A stretch of 50,714 bases of DNA from Bordetella parapertussis. Its GTDB lineage: Bacteria > Pseudomonadota > Gammaproteobacteria > Burkholderiales > Burkholderiaceae_C. Of the stretch, positions 15,812 through 26,808 are shown piece by piece. Position numbers and translations under genes: made by a program. The notes below the pieces were generated by a model. That model was given only the letters and a program-made list of their open reading frames with translations, had not been told where the DNA came from and searched no databases. The DNA is taken from assembly GCA_945861305.1 (NCBI GenBank), contig CAMATW010000019.1:1-50714 (forward strand), in the 5' to 3' direction. Positions within the stretch are counted from its first letter, which is position 1, and every line of letters begins with the position of its first letter.

Positions 15812-18800
15812 ATGCAATCCGGATTTACCCATGGTTTGTATGACCCTGCCCAAGAACATGACGCCTGTGGCGTGGGTTTTGTGGCGCATATCAAAGGGGA
15901 TAAAACCCATGCCATCGTCAGCCAAGCGCTGAAGATATTGGAAAACCTGGACCACCGGGGTGCGGTGGGTGCCGACAAATTGATGGGTGACGGCGCGGGC
16001 ATCTTGATTCAATTGCCTGACGCGCTGTACCGCGCCGACATGGCCCGGGCTGGAACGGCCCCGGACGGTTCCGTGGGCGTGACCTTGCCCGCACAAGGCG
16101 AATACGGGGTGGGCATGATTTTTCTGCCCAAAGAACATGCATCACGATTGGCCTGCGAGCAAGAACTCGAGCGCGCCATCCGCGCTGAAGGTCAGGTGCT
16201 GCTGGGCTGGCGCGATGTGCCGGTGAATGCGGACATGCCCATGTCGCCCACCGTTCGGGCTAAAGAGCCTGTCATTCGCCAAGTCTTCATTGGTCGTGGC
16301 AACGACGTCATCGTGCAAGATGCCTTGGAGCGCAAGCTTTACGTCATTCGCAAAACCGCCAGCGCGGCCATCTCGCACCTGAACTTGAAACACGGCAAAG
16401 AATATTACGTGCCCAGCATGTCGAGTCGCACCATCATCTACAAAGGTTTGCTGCTGGCCGACCAAGTGGGCACCTATTTCAAAGACTTGCAAGATGAGCG
16501 CTGCGTTTCCGCTTTGGGTTTGGTGCACCAGCGCTTTTCCACCAACACCTTCCCCGAGTGGCCACTGGCCCACCCTTACCGCTATGTGGCGCACAACGGC
16601 GAGATCAACACCGTCAAGGGCAACTACAACTGGATGAAGGCACGTGAAGGCGTGATGTCCTCCGCCGTGTTGGGCAACGATTTGCAAAAGCTCTACCCCA
16701 TCAGCTTTGCCGACCAGTCCGATACCGCCACCTTTGACAATTGCCTCGAGTTGCTCACCATGGCGGGCTATCCCCTGAGCCAAGCGGTGATGATGATGAT
16801 TCCCGAGCCGTGGGAAAACCACAGCACCATGGACCCGCGTCGCCGTGCGTTTTATGAATACCACGCCGCCATGCTCGAGCCTTGGGATGGCCCCGCCTCC
16901 ATCGTCTTCACCGATGGCCGCCAAATTGGCGCCACCTTGGACCGCAACGGCCTGCGCCCCTCGCGTTACTGCATCACCGACGACGATTTGGTCATCATGG
17001 GCTCCGAGTCTGGCGTGCTGCCCGTGCCCGAGAGCAAGATTGTTCGCAAGTGGCGTTTGCAGCCCGGCAAGATGTTCTTGATCGACCTCGAGCAAGGCCG
17101 CATGATCAACGACGAAGAGTTGAAGTCCGGCTTGGCCAACAGCAAGCCCTATAAGCAATGGATTGAAAACCTGCGCATCCGTTTGGACGATGTGGCCGAG
17201 CACCCCGTGGGCAGCCCAGAGCAAAGCGGCATCTCGCTGCTGGACCGCCAACAAGCCTTTGGTTACAGCCAAGAAGATTTCAAATTCCTCATGGCACCCA
17301 TGGCGGCCAATGGCGAAGAGGCCTTGGGATCCATGGGCAACGACAGCCCACTGGCCGTACTGTCCAACAAAAACAAATCGCTTTACAACTACTTCAAGCA
17401 GTTGTTCGCGCAAGTGACCAACCCGCCGATCGACCCGATCCGCGAGGCCATCGTCATGTCGCTGGTGTCGTTTGTCGGCCCCAAACCCAATTTGCTCGAC
17501 ATCAACCAAGTCAACCCACCCATGCGCCTAGAGGTAAGCCAGCCCGTGCTGGACTTCCAAGACATGGCCAAGCTGCGCCACATCGAGAGCATGACCCACG
17601 GCAAGTTCAAAAGTGCCACCTTGGACATCACCTACCCCGTGGGCTGGGGCCACGAAGGCGTGGAAGCCAAACTGGCCTCACTGTGCGCTGAAGCGGTCGA
17701 CCACATCAAGAGCGGCCACAATATTTTGATCATCAGCGACCGCGCCATGAACGTGGGTCAGGTGGCGATTCCTGCTGTGTTGGCGTTGTCGGCCATTCAC
17801 CAGCACTTGGTCAAAGAAGGCTTGCGCACCAGCGCGGGCTTGGTGGTCGAAACTGGCAGCGCCCGTGAGGTGCATCACTTCGCGGTGCTGGCCGGTTACG
17901 GCGCTGAAGCCGTGCACCCGTATTTAGCGATGGAGTCATTGGCGGCCATGCACGCCGAATTGCCGGGTGACTTGTCGGCTGACAAAGCCATCTACAACTA
18001 TGTGAAAGCGATTGGCAAGGGCCTGTCCAAAATCATGTCCAAGATGGGCGTGTCCACCTATATGTCGTACTGCGGTGCGCAGTTATTCGAAGCGATTGGC
18101 GTCAACAGCGACACCATCAGCAAATACTTCACCGGCACACCCAGCCGTGTCGAAGGCATTGGTATTTTTGAGATCGCCGAAGAAGCCATCCGCATGCACG
18201 CCAGTGCCTTCAGCAACGACCCCGTGCTGGCCACCATGCTCGACGCGGGTGGCGAATACGCGTGGCGCACCCGTGGTGAAGACCACATGTGGTCGCCCGA
18301 TGCCATCGCCAAGTTGCAGCACAGCACCCGTGCCAACAACTTCAGCACCTACAAAGAGTATGCCCAACTCATCAACGACCAAAGCCGTCGCCACATGACG
18401 CTGCGCGGCTTGTTCGAATTCAAAATCGATCCCGCCAAAGCCATTGCCTTGGACCAAGTCGAGCCTGCGTCTGAAATCGTCAAACGCTTTGCCACCGGCG
18501 CCATGTCGCTGGGCTCCATCTCCACCGAAGCCCATGCCACTTTGGCGGTGGCCATGAACCGCATTGGCGGCAAAAGCAACACCGGCGAAGGCGGCGAAGA
18601 CCCCGCTCGCTACCGCAACGAACTCAAAGGCATCCCCATCAAAGCAGGCGAGACTTTGAAGAGTGTGATTGGCGACAAGCAAGTGGAAGTGGACCTGCCT
18701 TTGCTGGCCGGCGACTCGCTGCGCTCCAAAATCAAGCAAGTGGCCTCGGGCCGTTTTGGTGTGACCGCTGAATACCTCAGCAGCGCGGACCAAATTCAAA

Positions 18801-20533
18801 TCAAGATGGCGCAAGGCGCCAAGCCGGGCGAGGGCGGTCAACTCCCCGGCACCAAGGTGTCCGAGTACATCGGCTTCTTGCGTTACTCGGTGCCCGGCGT
18901 GGGCCTCATCTCACCCCCACCGCACCACGACATCTACTCCATCGAAGACTTGGCGCAACTCATCCACGACTTGAAAAACGTGGCGCCGCATGCCGATGTG
19001 AGCGTGAAGCTGGTGTCCGAGGTGGGTGTCGGCACCATCGCCGCGGGTGTGGCCAAGTGCAAGGCCGACCATGTGGTGATCGCCGGTCATGACGGCGGCA
19101 CCGGTGCCTCGCCTTGGTCGTCCATCAAGCATGCGGGCAGCCCTTGGGAAATCGGTTTGGCCGAAACCCAGCAGACCTTGGTGATGAACGGTTTGCGCGG
19201 TCGCATTCGGGTGCAAACCGACGGCCAAATGAAAACCGGCCGCGATGTGGCCATTGGTGCCTTGTTGGGTGCCGATGAGTTCGGTTTTGCCACCGCGCCC
19301 TTGGTGGTCGAGGGCTGCATCATGATGCGCAAATGCCACTTGAACACCTGCCCCGTGGGCGTGGCCACCCAAGACCCCGCGCTGCGCCAAAAATTCTCTG
19401 GCAAGCCCGAGCATGTGGTGAACTATTTCTTCTTTGTGGCCGAAGAAGTGCGCCACATCATGGCGCAACTGGGCATCGCCAAGTTTGACGACTTGATTGG
19501 CCGTGCCGATTTGCTCGACATGAAAAAAGGCGTCGAGCATTGGAAAGCCCGTGGCTTGGACTTTGGCCGATTGCTGGCCATGCCTGCTGTGCCCCAAGGC
19601 ACAGCCTTGCACCACACCGACACCCAAGACCATGGCTTGGACAAAGCGCTGGACAAGATGCTGATAGAGAAAAGCCGCGCCGCCATCGACAAGGGCGAGA
19701 AGGTGCAGTTCATGGAAGTCACGCGCAACGTCAACCGCTCGGTCGGTGCGATGCTGTCCGGTGCGCTGACCCAAGTGCGCCCCGAGGGCTTGCCCGATGA
19801 CACGCTGCGCATTCAGTTAGAGGGCACCGGCGGTCAATCGTTTGGCGCTTTCTTGGCCAAAGGCATTACCTTGTATTTGATTGGCGACGCCAACGACTAC
19901 ACCGGCAAAGGTTTGTCGGGTGGGCGTGTGGTGGTGCGACCCAGCATCGACTTTCGAGGCGAGTCCACCCAAAACATCATTGTGGGCAACACCGTGCTGT
20001 ATGGCGCGACCAGTGGCGAAGCGTTTTTCAGCGGCGTGGCCGGTGAACGCTTTGCGGTGCGCCTCTCGGGTGCAACGGCGGTGGTCGAAGGCACGGGCGA
20101 CCATGGTTGCGAATACATGACCGGTGGCACCGTGGCGGTGCTGGGCATCACCGGTCGCAACTTTGCAGCAGGCATGAGCGGCGGCGTGGCCTATGTGTTT
20201 GACGAAGACGGACAGTTCAGTACTCGCTGCAACACCGCCATGGTCAGCTTGGACAAGGTGTTGGACGAAAAGACCCAAGCCGCTGACACACCGCAAGCCC
20301 TGTGGCACCGCGGCCAAAGCGATGAGGCGCAGTTAAAGAAACTGCTCGAAGACCACCACCGTTGGACTGGCTCTAAACGCGCCCGTGCCTTGTTGGACGA
20401 TTGGGCGCAAGCCCGCACCAAGTTCGTCAAGGTCTTCCCCAACGAATACAAACGCGCTTTGGGCGAATTGGCGGCGGCGGCCGCCTCGGCCGACAAACCC
20501 GCCAAGGCCAAAAAAGCCACGGTCAAGTCTTAA
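15812..20533 (+). CDS. gltB: Glutamate synthase (NADPH) large subunit
   Basis: GltB turns glutamine and 2-oxoglutarate into two glutamates, the assimilation route for ammonia with glutamine synthetase. The nucleophilic cysteine of the class II amidotransferase is in DACGVGF (Cys19), so a short propeptide would be removed. The FMN/synthase domain lies around residues 800-1200, with [10 protein letters not shown] and the 3Fe-4S cysteines Cys1169, Cys1175 and Cys1180 ([16 protein letters not shown]). The C-terminal right-handed beta-helix shows the repeated glycine turns. Length is 1573 residues. The frame is open to 15758, but the ATG at 15812 with GAGGAAAA at 15800-15807 fits the family. gltD follows after 24 bases. 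Confidence 0.97.
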   Translation: MQSGFTHGLYDPAQEHDACGVGFVAHIKGDKTHAIVSQALKILENLDHRGAVGADKLMGDGAGILIQLPDALYRADMARAGTAPDGSVGVTLPAQGEYGVGMIFLPKEHASRLACEQELERAIRAEGQVLLGWRDVPVNADMPMSPTVRAKEPVIRQVFIGRGNDVIVQDALERKLYVIRKTASAAISHLNLKHGKEYYVPSMSSRTIIYKGLLLADQVGTYFKDLQDERCVSALGLVHQRFSTNTFPEWPLAHPYRYVAHNGEINTVKGNYNWMKAREGVMSSAVLGNDLQKLYPISFADQSDTATFDNCLELLTMAGYPLSQAVMMMIPEPWENHSTMDPRRRAFYEYHAAMLEPWDGPASIVFTDGRQIGATLDRNGLRPSRYCITDDDLVIMGSESGVLPVPESKIVRKWRLQPGKMFLIDLEQGRMINDEELKSGLANSKPYKQWIENLRIRLDDVAEHPVGSPEQSGISLLDRQQAFGYSQEDFKFLMAPMAANGEEALGSMGNDSPLAVLSNKNKSLYNYFKQLFAQVTNPPIDPIREAIVMSLVSFVGPKPNLLDINQVNPPMRLEVSQPVLDFQDMAKLRHIESMTHGKFKSATLDITYPVGWGHEGVEAKLASLCAEAVDHIKSGHNILIISDRAMNVGQVAIPAVLALSAIHQHLVKEGLRTSAGLVVETGSAREVHHFAVLAGYGAEAVHPYLAMESLAAMHAELPGDLSADKAIYNYVKAIGKGLSKIMSKMGVSTYMSYCGAQLFEAIGVNSDTISKYFTGTPSRVEGIGIFEIAEEAIRMHASAFSNDPVLATMLDAGGEYAWRTRGEDHMWSPDAIAKLQHSTRANNFSTYKEYAQLINDQSRRHMTLRGLFEFKIDPAKAIALDQVEPASEIVKRFATGAMSLGSISTEAHATLAVAMNRIGGKSNTGEGGEDPARYRNELKGIPIKAGETLKSVIGDKQVEVDLPLLAGDSLRSKIKQVASGRFGVTAEYLSSADQIQIKMAQGAKPGEGGQLPGTKVSEYIGFLRYSVPGVGLISPPPHHDIYSIEDLAQLIHDLKNVAPHADVSVKLVSEVGVGTIAAGVAKCKADHVVIAGHDGGTGASPWSSIKHAGSPWEIGLAETQQTLVMNGLRGRIRVQTDGQMKTGRDVAIGALLGADEFGFATAPLVVEGCIMMRKCHLNTCPVGVATQDPALRQKFSGKPEHVVNYFFFVAEEVRHIMAQLGIAKFDDLIGRADLLDMKKGVEHWKARGLDFGRLLAMPAVPQGTALHHTDTQDHGLDKALDKMLIEKSRAAIDKGEKVQFMEVTRNVNRSVGAMLSGALTQVRPEGLPDDTLRIQLEGTGGQSFGAFLAKGITLYLIGDANDYTGKGLSGGRVVVRPSIDFRGESTQNIIVGNTVLYGATSGEAFFSGVAGERFAVRLSGATAVVEGTGDHGCEYMTGGTVAVLGITGRNFAAGMSGGVAYVFDEDGQFSTRCNTAMVSLDKVLDEKTQAADTPQALWHRGQSDEAQLKKLLEDHHRWTGSKRARALLDDWAQARTKFVKVFPNEYKRALGELAAAAASADKPAKAKKATVKS

Positions 20534-20557
20534 GCGCTCACAAAGGACACATACATC

Positions 20558-22021
20558 ATGGGAAAAATCACTGGCTTCATGGAATTTGAGCGCATCGAAG
20601 AGGGCTACAAGCCTGTCCCTGAGCGCTTGAAGCATTACAAAGAGTTTGTCATCGGCTTGAGCCCCGACCAGGCCAAAGACCAAAGCGCACGTTGCATGGA
20701 TTGCGGCACACCGTTTTGCAACAGCGGCTGCCCCGTCAACAACATCATCCCCGACTTCAACGACTTGGTGTTCTCCAACCAATGGCAGAACGCGCTGACG
20801 GTTTTGCACAGCACCAACAACTTCCCCGAGTTCACCGGCCGCATTTGCCCCGCACCCTGCGAGGCGGCGTGCACCTTGAATGTGAACGACGACCCGGTGG
20901 GCATCAAGTCGATTGAGCACGCCATCATCGACCGCGGATGGGCCGAGGGCTGGGTCAAGCCCCAACTGCCAGCCCAAAAAACAGGCAAGAAAGTGGCCGT
21001 CATCGGTGCCGGTCCTGCGGGATTGGCAGCGGCGCAGCAGTTGGCGCGTGTGGGCCATGCGGTCACCGTGTTCGAGAAAAACGACCGCGTGGGCGGCTTG
21101 CTGCGCTATGGCATCCCCGACTTCAAAATGGAAAAAAGCCACATCGACCGCCGCGTGGAACAAATGCAGGCCGAAGGCGTGGTCTTCAAAACCGGCGTGT
21201 TGGTGGGCAACTGGCCCAAGGACAGCAAGGTCACCAACTGGGCCAAAGAAACCATCAGCGCCGAGCAGCTGAAAAAAGAATTCGACGCGGTGCTTTTGAG
21301 TGGCGGCTCTGAAGTTTCGCGCGACCTGCCCGTGCCAGGGCGTGAACTGAGCGGCGTGCATTTCGCCATGGAGTTTTTGCCCCAGCAAAACAAAGTCAAC
21401 GCCGGTGACAAATTCAAAGATCAGCTGCGTGCAGACGGCAAACACGTCATCGTGATTGGCGGGGGCGACACCGGCAGCGACTGTGTCGGTACCTCCAACC
21501 GCCATGGCGCGGCCAGCGTGACCCAGTTCGAGGTCATGCCCCAGCCCCCCGAGGAAGAAAACAAACCACTGGTGTGGCCGTATTGGCCGCTGAAATTGCG
21601 CACCAGTTCCAGCCACGAAGAGGGTTGCGAGCGTGAATTTGCCATCTCCACCAAAGCCTTTATGGGCAAAAACGGCCAACTCACCAGCCTCAAAACTGTT
21701 CATGTGGAAATGAAAGACGGCAAGCTCAGCGAAGTAGCTGGTACCGAAAAAGATTACCCAGCCGACATGGTGCTGTTGGCCATGGGCTTTACCAACCCCG
21801 TTGCCAGCGTGCTCGATGCCTTTGGTGTGGACAAAGACGCTCGAGGCAACGCCAAAGCCCACACCGAGGAGGGGGGCTACATCACCAATGTGCCCAAGGT
21901 GTTTGCCGCAGGCGACATGCGCCGCGGCCAGTCGCTGGTGGTCTGGGCCATCCGCGAAGGCCGCCAAGCCGCGCGGACCATTGACCAGTACCTGATGGGT
22001 GAGAGCGCGCTACCACGTTAA
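20558..22021 (+). CDS. gltD: Glutamate synthase small subunit
   Basis: GltD takes electrons from NADPH through FAD and two 4Fe-4S clusters to GltB. The N-terminal cysteine clusters are in [17 protein letters not shown] (about residues 46-62) and [11 protein letters not shown] (about 100-110). The FAD fold begins [10 protein letters not shown] (about 148), and the NADPH fold has GGGDTGSD (about 302). A C-terminal [17 protein letters not shown] closes the flavin site. The 487-residue length is normal. It forms an operon with gltB, and mlaF starts 11 bases after its stop, so read-through into the mla genes is possible. Confidence 0.97.
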   Translation: MGKITGFMEFERIEEGYKPVPERLKHYKEFVIGLSPDQAKDQSARCMDCGTPFCNSGCPVNNIIPDFNDLVFSNQWQNALTVLHSTNNFPEFTGRICPAPCEAACTLNVNDDPVGIKSIEHAIIDRGWAEGWVKPQLPAQKTGKKVAVIGAGPAGLAAAQQLARVGHAVTVFEKNDRVGGLLRYGIPDFKMEKSHIDRRVEQMQAEGVVFKTGVLVGNWPKDSKVTNWAKETISAEQLKKEFDAVLLSGGSEVSRDLPVPGRELSGVHFAMEFLPQQNKVNAGDKFKDQLRADGKHVIVIGGGDTGSDCVGTSNRHGAASVTQFEVMPQPPEEENKPLVWPYWPLKLRTSSSHEEGCEREFAISTKAFMGKNGQLTSLKTVHVEMKDGKLSEVAGTEKDYPADMVLLAMGFTNPVASVLDAFGVDKDARGNAKAHTEEGGYITNVPKVFAAGDMRRGQSLVVWAIREGRQAARTIDQYLMGESALPR

Positions 22022-22032
22022 AGTAGCGGACT

Positions 22033-22857
22033 ATGTCCTCGTCCTCCAACTCTTTGGTCGTTTTGCGCGATCTGCACTTCGCCTACGGGGACAGACCTAT
22101 TTTGGAGGGAGTCTCCCTAGAGGTGCCGCGCGGCAAAATCACCGCGCTCATGGGGGCCTCCGGGGGCGGCAAAACCACGGTGTTGCGTTTGATTGGTGGA
22201 CAGTACAAGGCCCAGTCGGGCAGCTTGTTGTTTGACGGTCAAGAGGTGTCCCAATTCTCCCACGAGCAACTCTATGCCGCCAGGCGTCGCATGGGCATGT
22301 TGTTTCAGTTTGGCGCTTTGTTCACCGACATCAGCGTGTTTGACAACGTGGCCTTCCCTTTGCGTGAACACACAGATTTGCCCGAAGCCATGGTGCGCGA
22401 CATTGTGTTGATGAAACTCGAGGCTGTCGGCTTGCGCGGTGCACGCGATTTGCTGCCCAGCGAAATATCGGGCGGCATGGCGCGGCGTGTGGCTTTGGCA
22501 CGTGCGATTGCTTTAGACCCCGAGTTGGTGATGTATGACGAGCCTTTTGCAGGACTAGACCCCATCTCTTTGGGTACAGCGGCGCGATTGATTCGCCAAT
22601 TGAATGATGCCTTGGGCTTGACGAGCATCGTGGTCTCGCATGATTTGGACGAAACCTTTGCGATTGCCGACCAAGTCATTGTGTTGGCCAATGGCCGTAT
22701 TGCCGCGCAAGGCACACCCGATGAGGTGCGCCAAAGCCGTGACCCCTTGGTGCACCAGTTTGTCAGTGCCGCACCTGACGGCCCTGTGCGTTTCCATTAC
22801 CCCGCTGCTGAGGCAGCCAAAGACTTTGGTGTGTATGTGCAAGGGGGTCGCCCATGA
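22033..22857 (+). CDS. mlaF: Phospholipid ABC transporter ATPase MlaF
   Basis: MlaF is the ATPase of the MlaFEDB complex, which moves phospholipids between the inner membrane and MlaC to keep the outer leaflet free of misplaced lipids. The Walker A motif GASGGGKTT is at about residue 42, the signature SGGMARRVALARA at about 149, Walker B LVMYDEPFAGLD at about 170 and the switch His in VSHDLDE at about 202. Length is 274. mlaE begins inside its stop (ATGA). The six mla genes here are in the order F-E-D-A-C-B. Confidence 0.95.
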   Translation: MSSSSNSLVVLRDLHFAYGDRPILEGVSLEVPRGKITALMGASGGGKTTVLRLIGGQYKAQSGSLLFDGQEVSQFSHEQLYAARRRMGMLFQFGALFTDISVFDNVAFPLREHTDLPEAMVRDIVLMKLEAVGLRGARDLLPSEISGGMARRVALARAIALDPELVMYDEPFAGLDPISLGTAARLIRQLNDALGLTSIVVSHDLDETFAIADQVIVLANGRIAAQGTPDEVRQSRDPLVHQFVSAAPDGPVRFHYPAAEAAKDFGVYVQGGRP

Positions 22858-23636
22858 TCCTCAAAGGTTTGGCCCACATCGGTTGGGTTACCCGCAACTG
22901 GTTGGCTGACATTGGCCACGCAGCACGCTTGTTTGTGCAGTTACTTTCCTTTGCGCCCGACTGTCTGAGCCGCTTTGGCTTGGTGCGCGACCAAATGCAT
23001 TTTTTGGGCAATTACTCGCTGGCCATCATTTCGGTCTCGGGTTTGTTTGTTGGCTTTGTGTTGGGCTTACAGGGCTATTACACCTTGCAGCGTTACGGTT
23101 CGGCCTCTGCGCTGGGTTTGTTGGTGGCGCTCAGCTTGGTGCGAGAACTGGGGCCCGTGGTCAGCGCCTTGTTGTTTGCAGGGCGTGCGGGCACCTCGCT
23201 GACGGCCGAGATTGGCTTGATGAAAGCTGGCGAGCAACTCAGCGCCATGGAGATGATGGCTATCGATCCTGTTCGGCGTATTTTGGCGCCACGCTTTTGG
23301 GGTGGCGTGCTGGTCATGCCCATTTTGGCGGCGGTTTTCAGCGCTGTGGGTATTTTGGGCGGCTGGGTGGTGGGCGTCTTGATGATTGGCGTGGACAGCG
23401 GCTCGTTTTGGGGGCAGATGCAAAGCGGCGTGGATGTTTGGCGAGATGTGGGCAATGGGGTTATTAAAAGCTTGGTGTTTGGCATCACTGTGAGCTTTGT
23501 TGCTTTGCGCCAAGGTTTTGAGGCACAACCTACACCCGAGGGCGTGGCACGTGCAACCACCCGTACCGTGGTGATGGCGTCCTTGAGTGTGTTGGCCTTA
23601 GACTTTGTCCTCACGGCTTTGATGTTTTCAATTTAA
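22854..23636 (+). CDS. mlaE: Phospholipid ABC transporter permease MlaE
   Basis: MlaE is the inner-membrane permease of the Mla complex. The 260-residue product has five or six hydrophobic segments and the conserved MlaE blocks RELGPVVSALLFAGRAG (about residue 97) and AEIGLMKAGEQLSAMEMM (about 118), followed by DPVRRILAPRFWGG. It starts 4 bases inside mlaF and ends 13 bases before mlaD. Confidence 0.95.
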   Translation: MILKGLAHIGWVTRNWLADIGHAARLFVQLLSFAPDCLSRFGLVRDQMHFLGNYSLAIISVSGLFVGFVLGLQGYYTLQRYGSASALGLLVALSLVRELGPVVSALLFAGRAGTSLTAEIGLMKAGEQLSAMEMMAIDPVRRILAPRFWGGVLVMPILAAVFSAVGILGGWVVGVLMIGVDSGSFWGQMQSGVDVWRDVGNGVIKSLVFGITVSFVALRQGFEAQPTPEGVARATTRTVVMASLSVLALDFVLTALMFSI

Positions 23637-23649
23637 AGGGGCTGAAAGA

Positions 23650-24126
23650 ATGCAACGCTCGAACAACGATATATGGGTAGGTCTGCTGGTCTTGATTGGC
23701 GCTGCGGCGCTGCTGTTTTTGGCATTGCAATCGGCCAATTTGCTAAGCCTCAATTTCCAAAAAACCTACACCGTCTCTGCCCTGTTCGACAACATTGGTG
23801 GCTTGAAGAAACAAGCCGCTGTCAAAAGCGCAGGCGTGGTGGTGGGGCGCGTCAAAGAGATTGTGTTTGATGGCAAAAGCTACCAAGCACGGGTAGTCAT
23901 GGCGATCGAAACCCAGCACCAGTTCCCCAAAGACAGCTCCTTGAAAATTCTCACCAGCGGATTGCTCGGCGAGCAATACATAGGCATAGAGGCCGGCGCT
24001 GAAGAAAAAGTGCTGGCCGAAGGCGATAAAGTCCAAGACACCCAGTCGGCTGTAGTATTGGAGAACCTCATCAGCCGTTTCCTCTACAACAAAGCGGCTG
24101 AACCTGCTGCCCCTGAAAGCAAATAA
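23650..24126 (+). CDS. mlaD: MCE-domain lipid-binding protein MlaD
   Basis: MlaD is anchored in the inner membrane and forms a hexameric ring that channels lipids in the periplasm. One membrane helix lies at about residues 10-30, then a single MCE domain with YTVSALFDNIGGLKKQAAVKSAGVV cut across its characteristic strands, and GLLGEQYIGIEAG near residue 108. The 158-residue length is usual for MlaD. The next gene, mlaA, starts only 2 bases after the stop. Confidence 0.95.
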   Translation: MQRSNNDIWVGLLVLIGAAALLFLALQSANLLSLNFQKTYTVSALFDNIGGLKKQAAVKSAGVVVGRVKEIVFDGKSYQARVVMAIETQHQFPKDSSLKILTSGLLGEQYIGIEAGAEEKVLAEGDKVQDTQSAVVLENLISRFLYNKAAEPAAPESK

Positions 24127-24128
24127 AC

Positions 24129-24887
24129 ATGCTCCGCCTGTCTTCTATTCTGCGCCTTTGCCTGGCAACTTTGCTGCTGGCTTTGGTCGGTTGTGCTAGC
24201 ACTTCGGGCGGTAACCCCTTGGACCCGTTTGAGGCCACCAATCGAAAGATCGACGCCTTCAATGAAAGCGTGGACCAAGCTGTTTTAAAACCCGTAGCCA
24301 AGTCGTATCAAGACTACACCCCCCATTTGCTGCAAAGCACAGTCAAAAATTTCTTTGGCAACTTGCGTGATGTGTGGTCGGTGGTGAACAACGGCTTGCA
24401 ACTCAAGCCCAAAGAAACCGCCGAAACCGGTGCTCGGGTTGTGGTCAATTCCATCATTGGTCTGTATGGCTTGATCGACGTGGGCACACCCATGGGATTG
24501 CAAAGGCATACCGCTGACTTTGGCCAAACTTTGGGTTACTGGGGTATGCCTTCGGGCCCATATGTTGTTTTGCCCTTGCTGGGGCCGTCCACCGCTCGCG
24601 ACACTGCCGCGTTGCTCTTAGACCGACACGGCGACCTTTGGGGGCAAATCAACCCCGTGGCCTCGCGAAACCAAGGCACCGCCTTGCGCTTGGTGGACAA
24701 AAGATCCCAATTTTTGGGTATGGACGACCGTTTGACTGAGGTGGCTTTGGATAAATACAGCTTTTTGCGCGATGCCTATCTGCAAAAACGCCGAGCAGAG
24801 GTGCGTCGTGGCCCCCCCTCGGATGTGGACGAGTTAGAAGAAAAAAACAATGACCTTGACAACAAAAGCATGTCAAATAACCAATAA
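24129..24887 (+). CDS. mlaA: Outer-membrane lipoprotein MlaA (VacJ)
   Basis: MlaA sits in the outer membrane as a ring that removes phospholipids from the outer leaflet and hands them to MlaC. It has a lipoprotein signal with the lipobox LVGC at about residue 20, then DPFEATNRKIDAFNESVD, the VacJ signature, and the amphipathic GTPMGLQRHTADFGQTLGYWG and GPYVVLPLLGPSTARD blocks. Length is 252; the tail after about residue 215 is charged and low in complexity. The arrangement with mlaA inside the mla operon is usual in betaproteobacteria, whereas in E. coli it is elsewhere. Confidence 0.95.
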   Translation: MLRLSSILRLCLATLLLALVGCASTSGGNPLDPFEATNRKIDAFNESVDQAVLKPVAKSYQDYTPHLLQSTVKNFFGNLRDVWSVVNNGLQLKPKETAETGARVVVNSIIGLYGLIDVGTPMGLQRHTADFGQTLGYWGMPSGPYVVLPLLGPSTARDTAALLLDRHGDLWGQINPVASRNQGTALRLVDKRSQFLGMDDRLTEVALDKYSFLRDAYLQKRRAEVRRGPPSDVDELEEKNNDLDNKSMSNNQ

Positions 24888-24922
24888 TGTTTCCCGTGAT
24901 GAATCACTCTCAAGGTACAGAT

Positions 24923-25582
24923 ATGTTTCAGCAAAGAACATCGACTTTCATTCCTTGGTTTCACAGGGCCATAACCGCTGGGTGGTTAGTGGTATTTGCA
25001 GCTTTTGGCTTGCCCGTGCACGCCAGCCCGCAAGCTCCTGACGTCTTTATGCAGCAGTTGTCCAATGAGTTGATGGAAGTGGTTCGCAAAGACCCTGCAG
25101 TCAAGGCCGGTGACATGCAAAAACTGGCCAATTTGGTGGATACCAGGGTGCTTCCCAATGTCAATTTTCAGCGTATGACAGCCTCCGCTGTCGGTCCAGC
25201 TTGGCGTCAAGCCAGTCCTGAGCAACAAAAGCGTTTGCAAGAAGAATTCAAAATGCTCTTGGTGCGCAGCTATGCCGGTGCTTTGTCTCAAGCCAAGGAC
25301 ACCCACACCATTTTGGTCAAAGGCTTCAAGGGCAGTACTGAAGACAACGAGGTGGTGGTGCGCTCTGAAATTCGCGGTGGCAACGAGGCAATTCCTTTGG
25401 ACTATCGCCTGGAAAAAAGTGCTGATGCACCAGGCGGTTGGAAGATCTACAACTTTAATATATTGGGTGTGTGGTTGGTCGATAACTACCGCACCCAGTT
25501 TGCACAGGAAATCAACGCCAAAGGCGTGGACGGCCTGATCGCCACTTTGGCTGAGCGCAACAAATCGAACAGCCGTAAGTGA
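24923..25582 (+). CDS. mlaC: Periplasmic phospholipid shuttle MlaC
   Basis: MlaC carries phospholipids between MlaA and MlaD through the periplasm. The signal peptide has a long basic start, a hydrophobic stretch (AGWLVVFAAFGLPV) and a cut near HASP. The family body includes DTRVLPNVNFQRMT, GPAWRQASPEQQKRL and the C-terminal GGWKIYNFNILGVWLVDNYR. The ATG at 24887 overlapping the mlaA stop is an alternative start, but AAGG at 24914-24917 suits the ATG at 24923 and gives a better signal peptide. mlaB starts within the stop codon. Confidence 0.93.
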   Translation: MFQQRTSTFIPWFHRAITAGWLVVFAAFGLPVHASPQAPDVFMQQLSNELMEVVRKDPAVKAGDMQKLANLVDTRVLPNVNFQRMTASAVGPAWRQASPEQQKRLQEEFKMLLVRSYAGALSQAKDTHTILVKGFKGSTEDNEVVVRSEIRGGNEAIPLDYRLEKSADAPGGWKIYNFNILGVWLVDNYRTQFAQEINAKGVDGLIATLAERNKSNSRK

Positions 25583-25860
25583 AAGACGGCACGGTTTATC
25601 AGTTACCTGCGCAACTCACCCATGCCCAAGCGGCGACGGTGGCGCAGCAGTTGGCCACCTTGGTGCGAACCCAGCCCTCGCTGCGTGTCGACGCTTCGGC
25701 GTTGCAGCATTTTGATTCTTCTGCTTTAGCCGTGTTGCTGACAGGTCTGCGTGAGGCCGCACAACAGCAGCATGCCTTGACGGTCTCGGGCTTGCCAGCC
25801 AAGGCGCTGGCCTTGGCTCGCGTCTACGGCGTACAAGATTTGCTTGAACTACAAGCTTAA
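25579..25860 (+). CDS. mlaB: STAS-domain protein MlaB
   Basis: MlaB is the small cytoplasmic STAS protein that binds MlaF and stabilises the complex. The 93 residues show the STAS core: LRVDASALQHFDSSALAVLL cut around residue 33-52, with the DSSAL loop, and the final VYGVQDLLEL. The start is GTG at 25579, overlapping the mlaC stop by 4 bases, which suggests coupling. It ends the mla set. Confidence 0.88.
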   Translation: MKDGTVYQLPAQLTHAQAATVAQQLATLVRTQPSLRVDASALQHFDSSALAVLLTGLREAAQQQHALTVSGLPAKALALARVYGVQDLLELQA

Positions 25861-25890
25861 AGGGGCTTGACCCGCCAAGCCTTAGAATCA

Positions 25891-26808
25891 ATGGCTTCAC
25901 TTATGACAGCCATTTCCTTTCAGTCCGTCAACAAAACCTTCGCTGGCGCTCGCGGCGCTTTCAAGGCCTTAGATAGCGTGAGCTTTGACATTGAGCAAGG
26001 TGAGTTTTTTGGCCTTCTCGGCCCTAACGGCGCGGGAAAAACCACACTCATCAGCATCTTGGCGGGTTTGTTGCAGGCCAGCAGTGGTCATATCAAAGTA
26101 CAGGGTTTAGACGTACAAACCCAGTCCGCACAGGTGCGCAAAATCTTGGGTGTGGTGCCACAAGAACTGGTGTTCGATCCCTTTTTCACCGTGCGTGAAG
26201 CTTTGCGTTTTCAGTCGGGCTACTTTGGCATTAGCGGCAACGACGCTTGGCTTGATGAGTTACTCGATTGCTTGGGGTTGGCCGACAAGGCCAACCACAA
26301 TATGCGTCAACTCTCAGGCGGCATGAAGCGCCGTGTGCTGGTGGCGCAGGCCTTGGTGCACAAACCTCCGGTTATCGTGCTGGACGAGCCCACCGCTGGA
26401 GTGGATGTGGAGTTGCGCCAAACCCTTTGGCAGTTCATTGCACGCCTCAACCGCGAAGGCCACACGGTGCTGCTCACTACGCATTATTTGGAAGAAGCCG
26501 AGGCTTTGTGCGGTCGTATCGCCATGCTGAAAAACGGCAAGGTGGTGGCCTTGGACAGCACCAGTACCTTGCTTAAAAATGCTTCCAGCAATGTGCTGCG
26601 TTTCAAAATCGATGAGCAACTCCCCCCCGAATTGGCCTCGCAAGCCCGTGTGACAGGCCGGATCGTGCAGTTTCCCGCGCATGACGCTGCCCAGATCGAG
26701 CACTACCTCTCTTGCGTACGCCAAGCGGGTTTGGTGGCACAGGACGTAGAAATCCGCAAAGCCGATTTGGAAGATGTTTTCTTGGATGTCATGGGTGCTG
26801 CGTCATGA
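25891..26808 (+). CDS. ABC-2 type exporter ATPase (YadG-like)
   Basis: ATP-binding subunit of a two-gene exporter. Walker A GPNGAGKTT is at about residue 46, the signature LSGGMKRRVLVAQALVH near 138, Walker B VIVLDEPTAGVD near 162 and the switch His in TTHYLEEAE near 195. Length is 305. The start is unclear: TTG 25867, ATG 25891 and ATG 25903 are in frame and none has a good ribosome-binding site; 25891 is a compromise. It overlaps the permease gene by 4 bases. The pair sits between the mla genes and murA in many Burkholderiales, but its substrate is unknown to me. Confidence 0.92.
   Translation: MASLMTAISFQSVNKTFAGARGAFKALDSVSFDIEQGEFFGLLGPNGAGKTTLISILAGLLQASSGHIKVQGLDVQTQSAQVRKILGVVPQELVFDPFFTVREALRFQSGYFGISGNDAWLDELLDCLGLADKANHNMRQLSGGMKRRVLVAQALVHKPPVIVLDEPTAGVDVELRQTLWQFIARLNREGHTVLLTTHYLEEAEALCGRIAMLKNGKVVALDSTSTLLKNASSNVLRFKIDEQLPPELASQARVTGRIVQFPAHDAAQIEHYLSCVRQAGLVAQDVEIRKADLEDVFLDVMGAAS

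Noticed and set aside
16142..17509. Long minus-strand open frame (455 codons) opposite gltB
   Set aside because: It mirrors a confirmed, highly conserved gene in a GC-rich genome, has no domain-like sequence (His/Gly/Val-rich shadow composition) and no ribosome-binding site.
20333..21967. Minus-strand open frame of 544 codons opposite gltD
   Set aside because: Same reasons: a codon-bias shadow of gltD and the end of gltB, with no recognisable motif.
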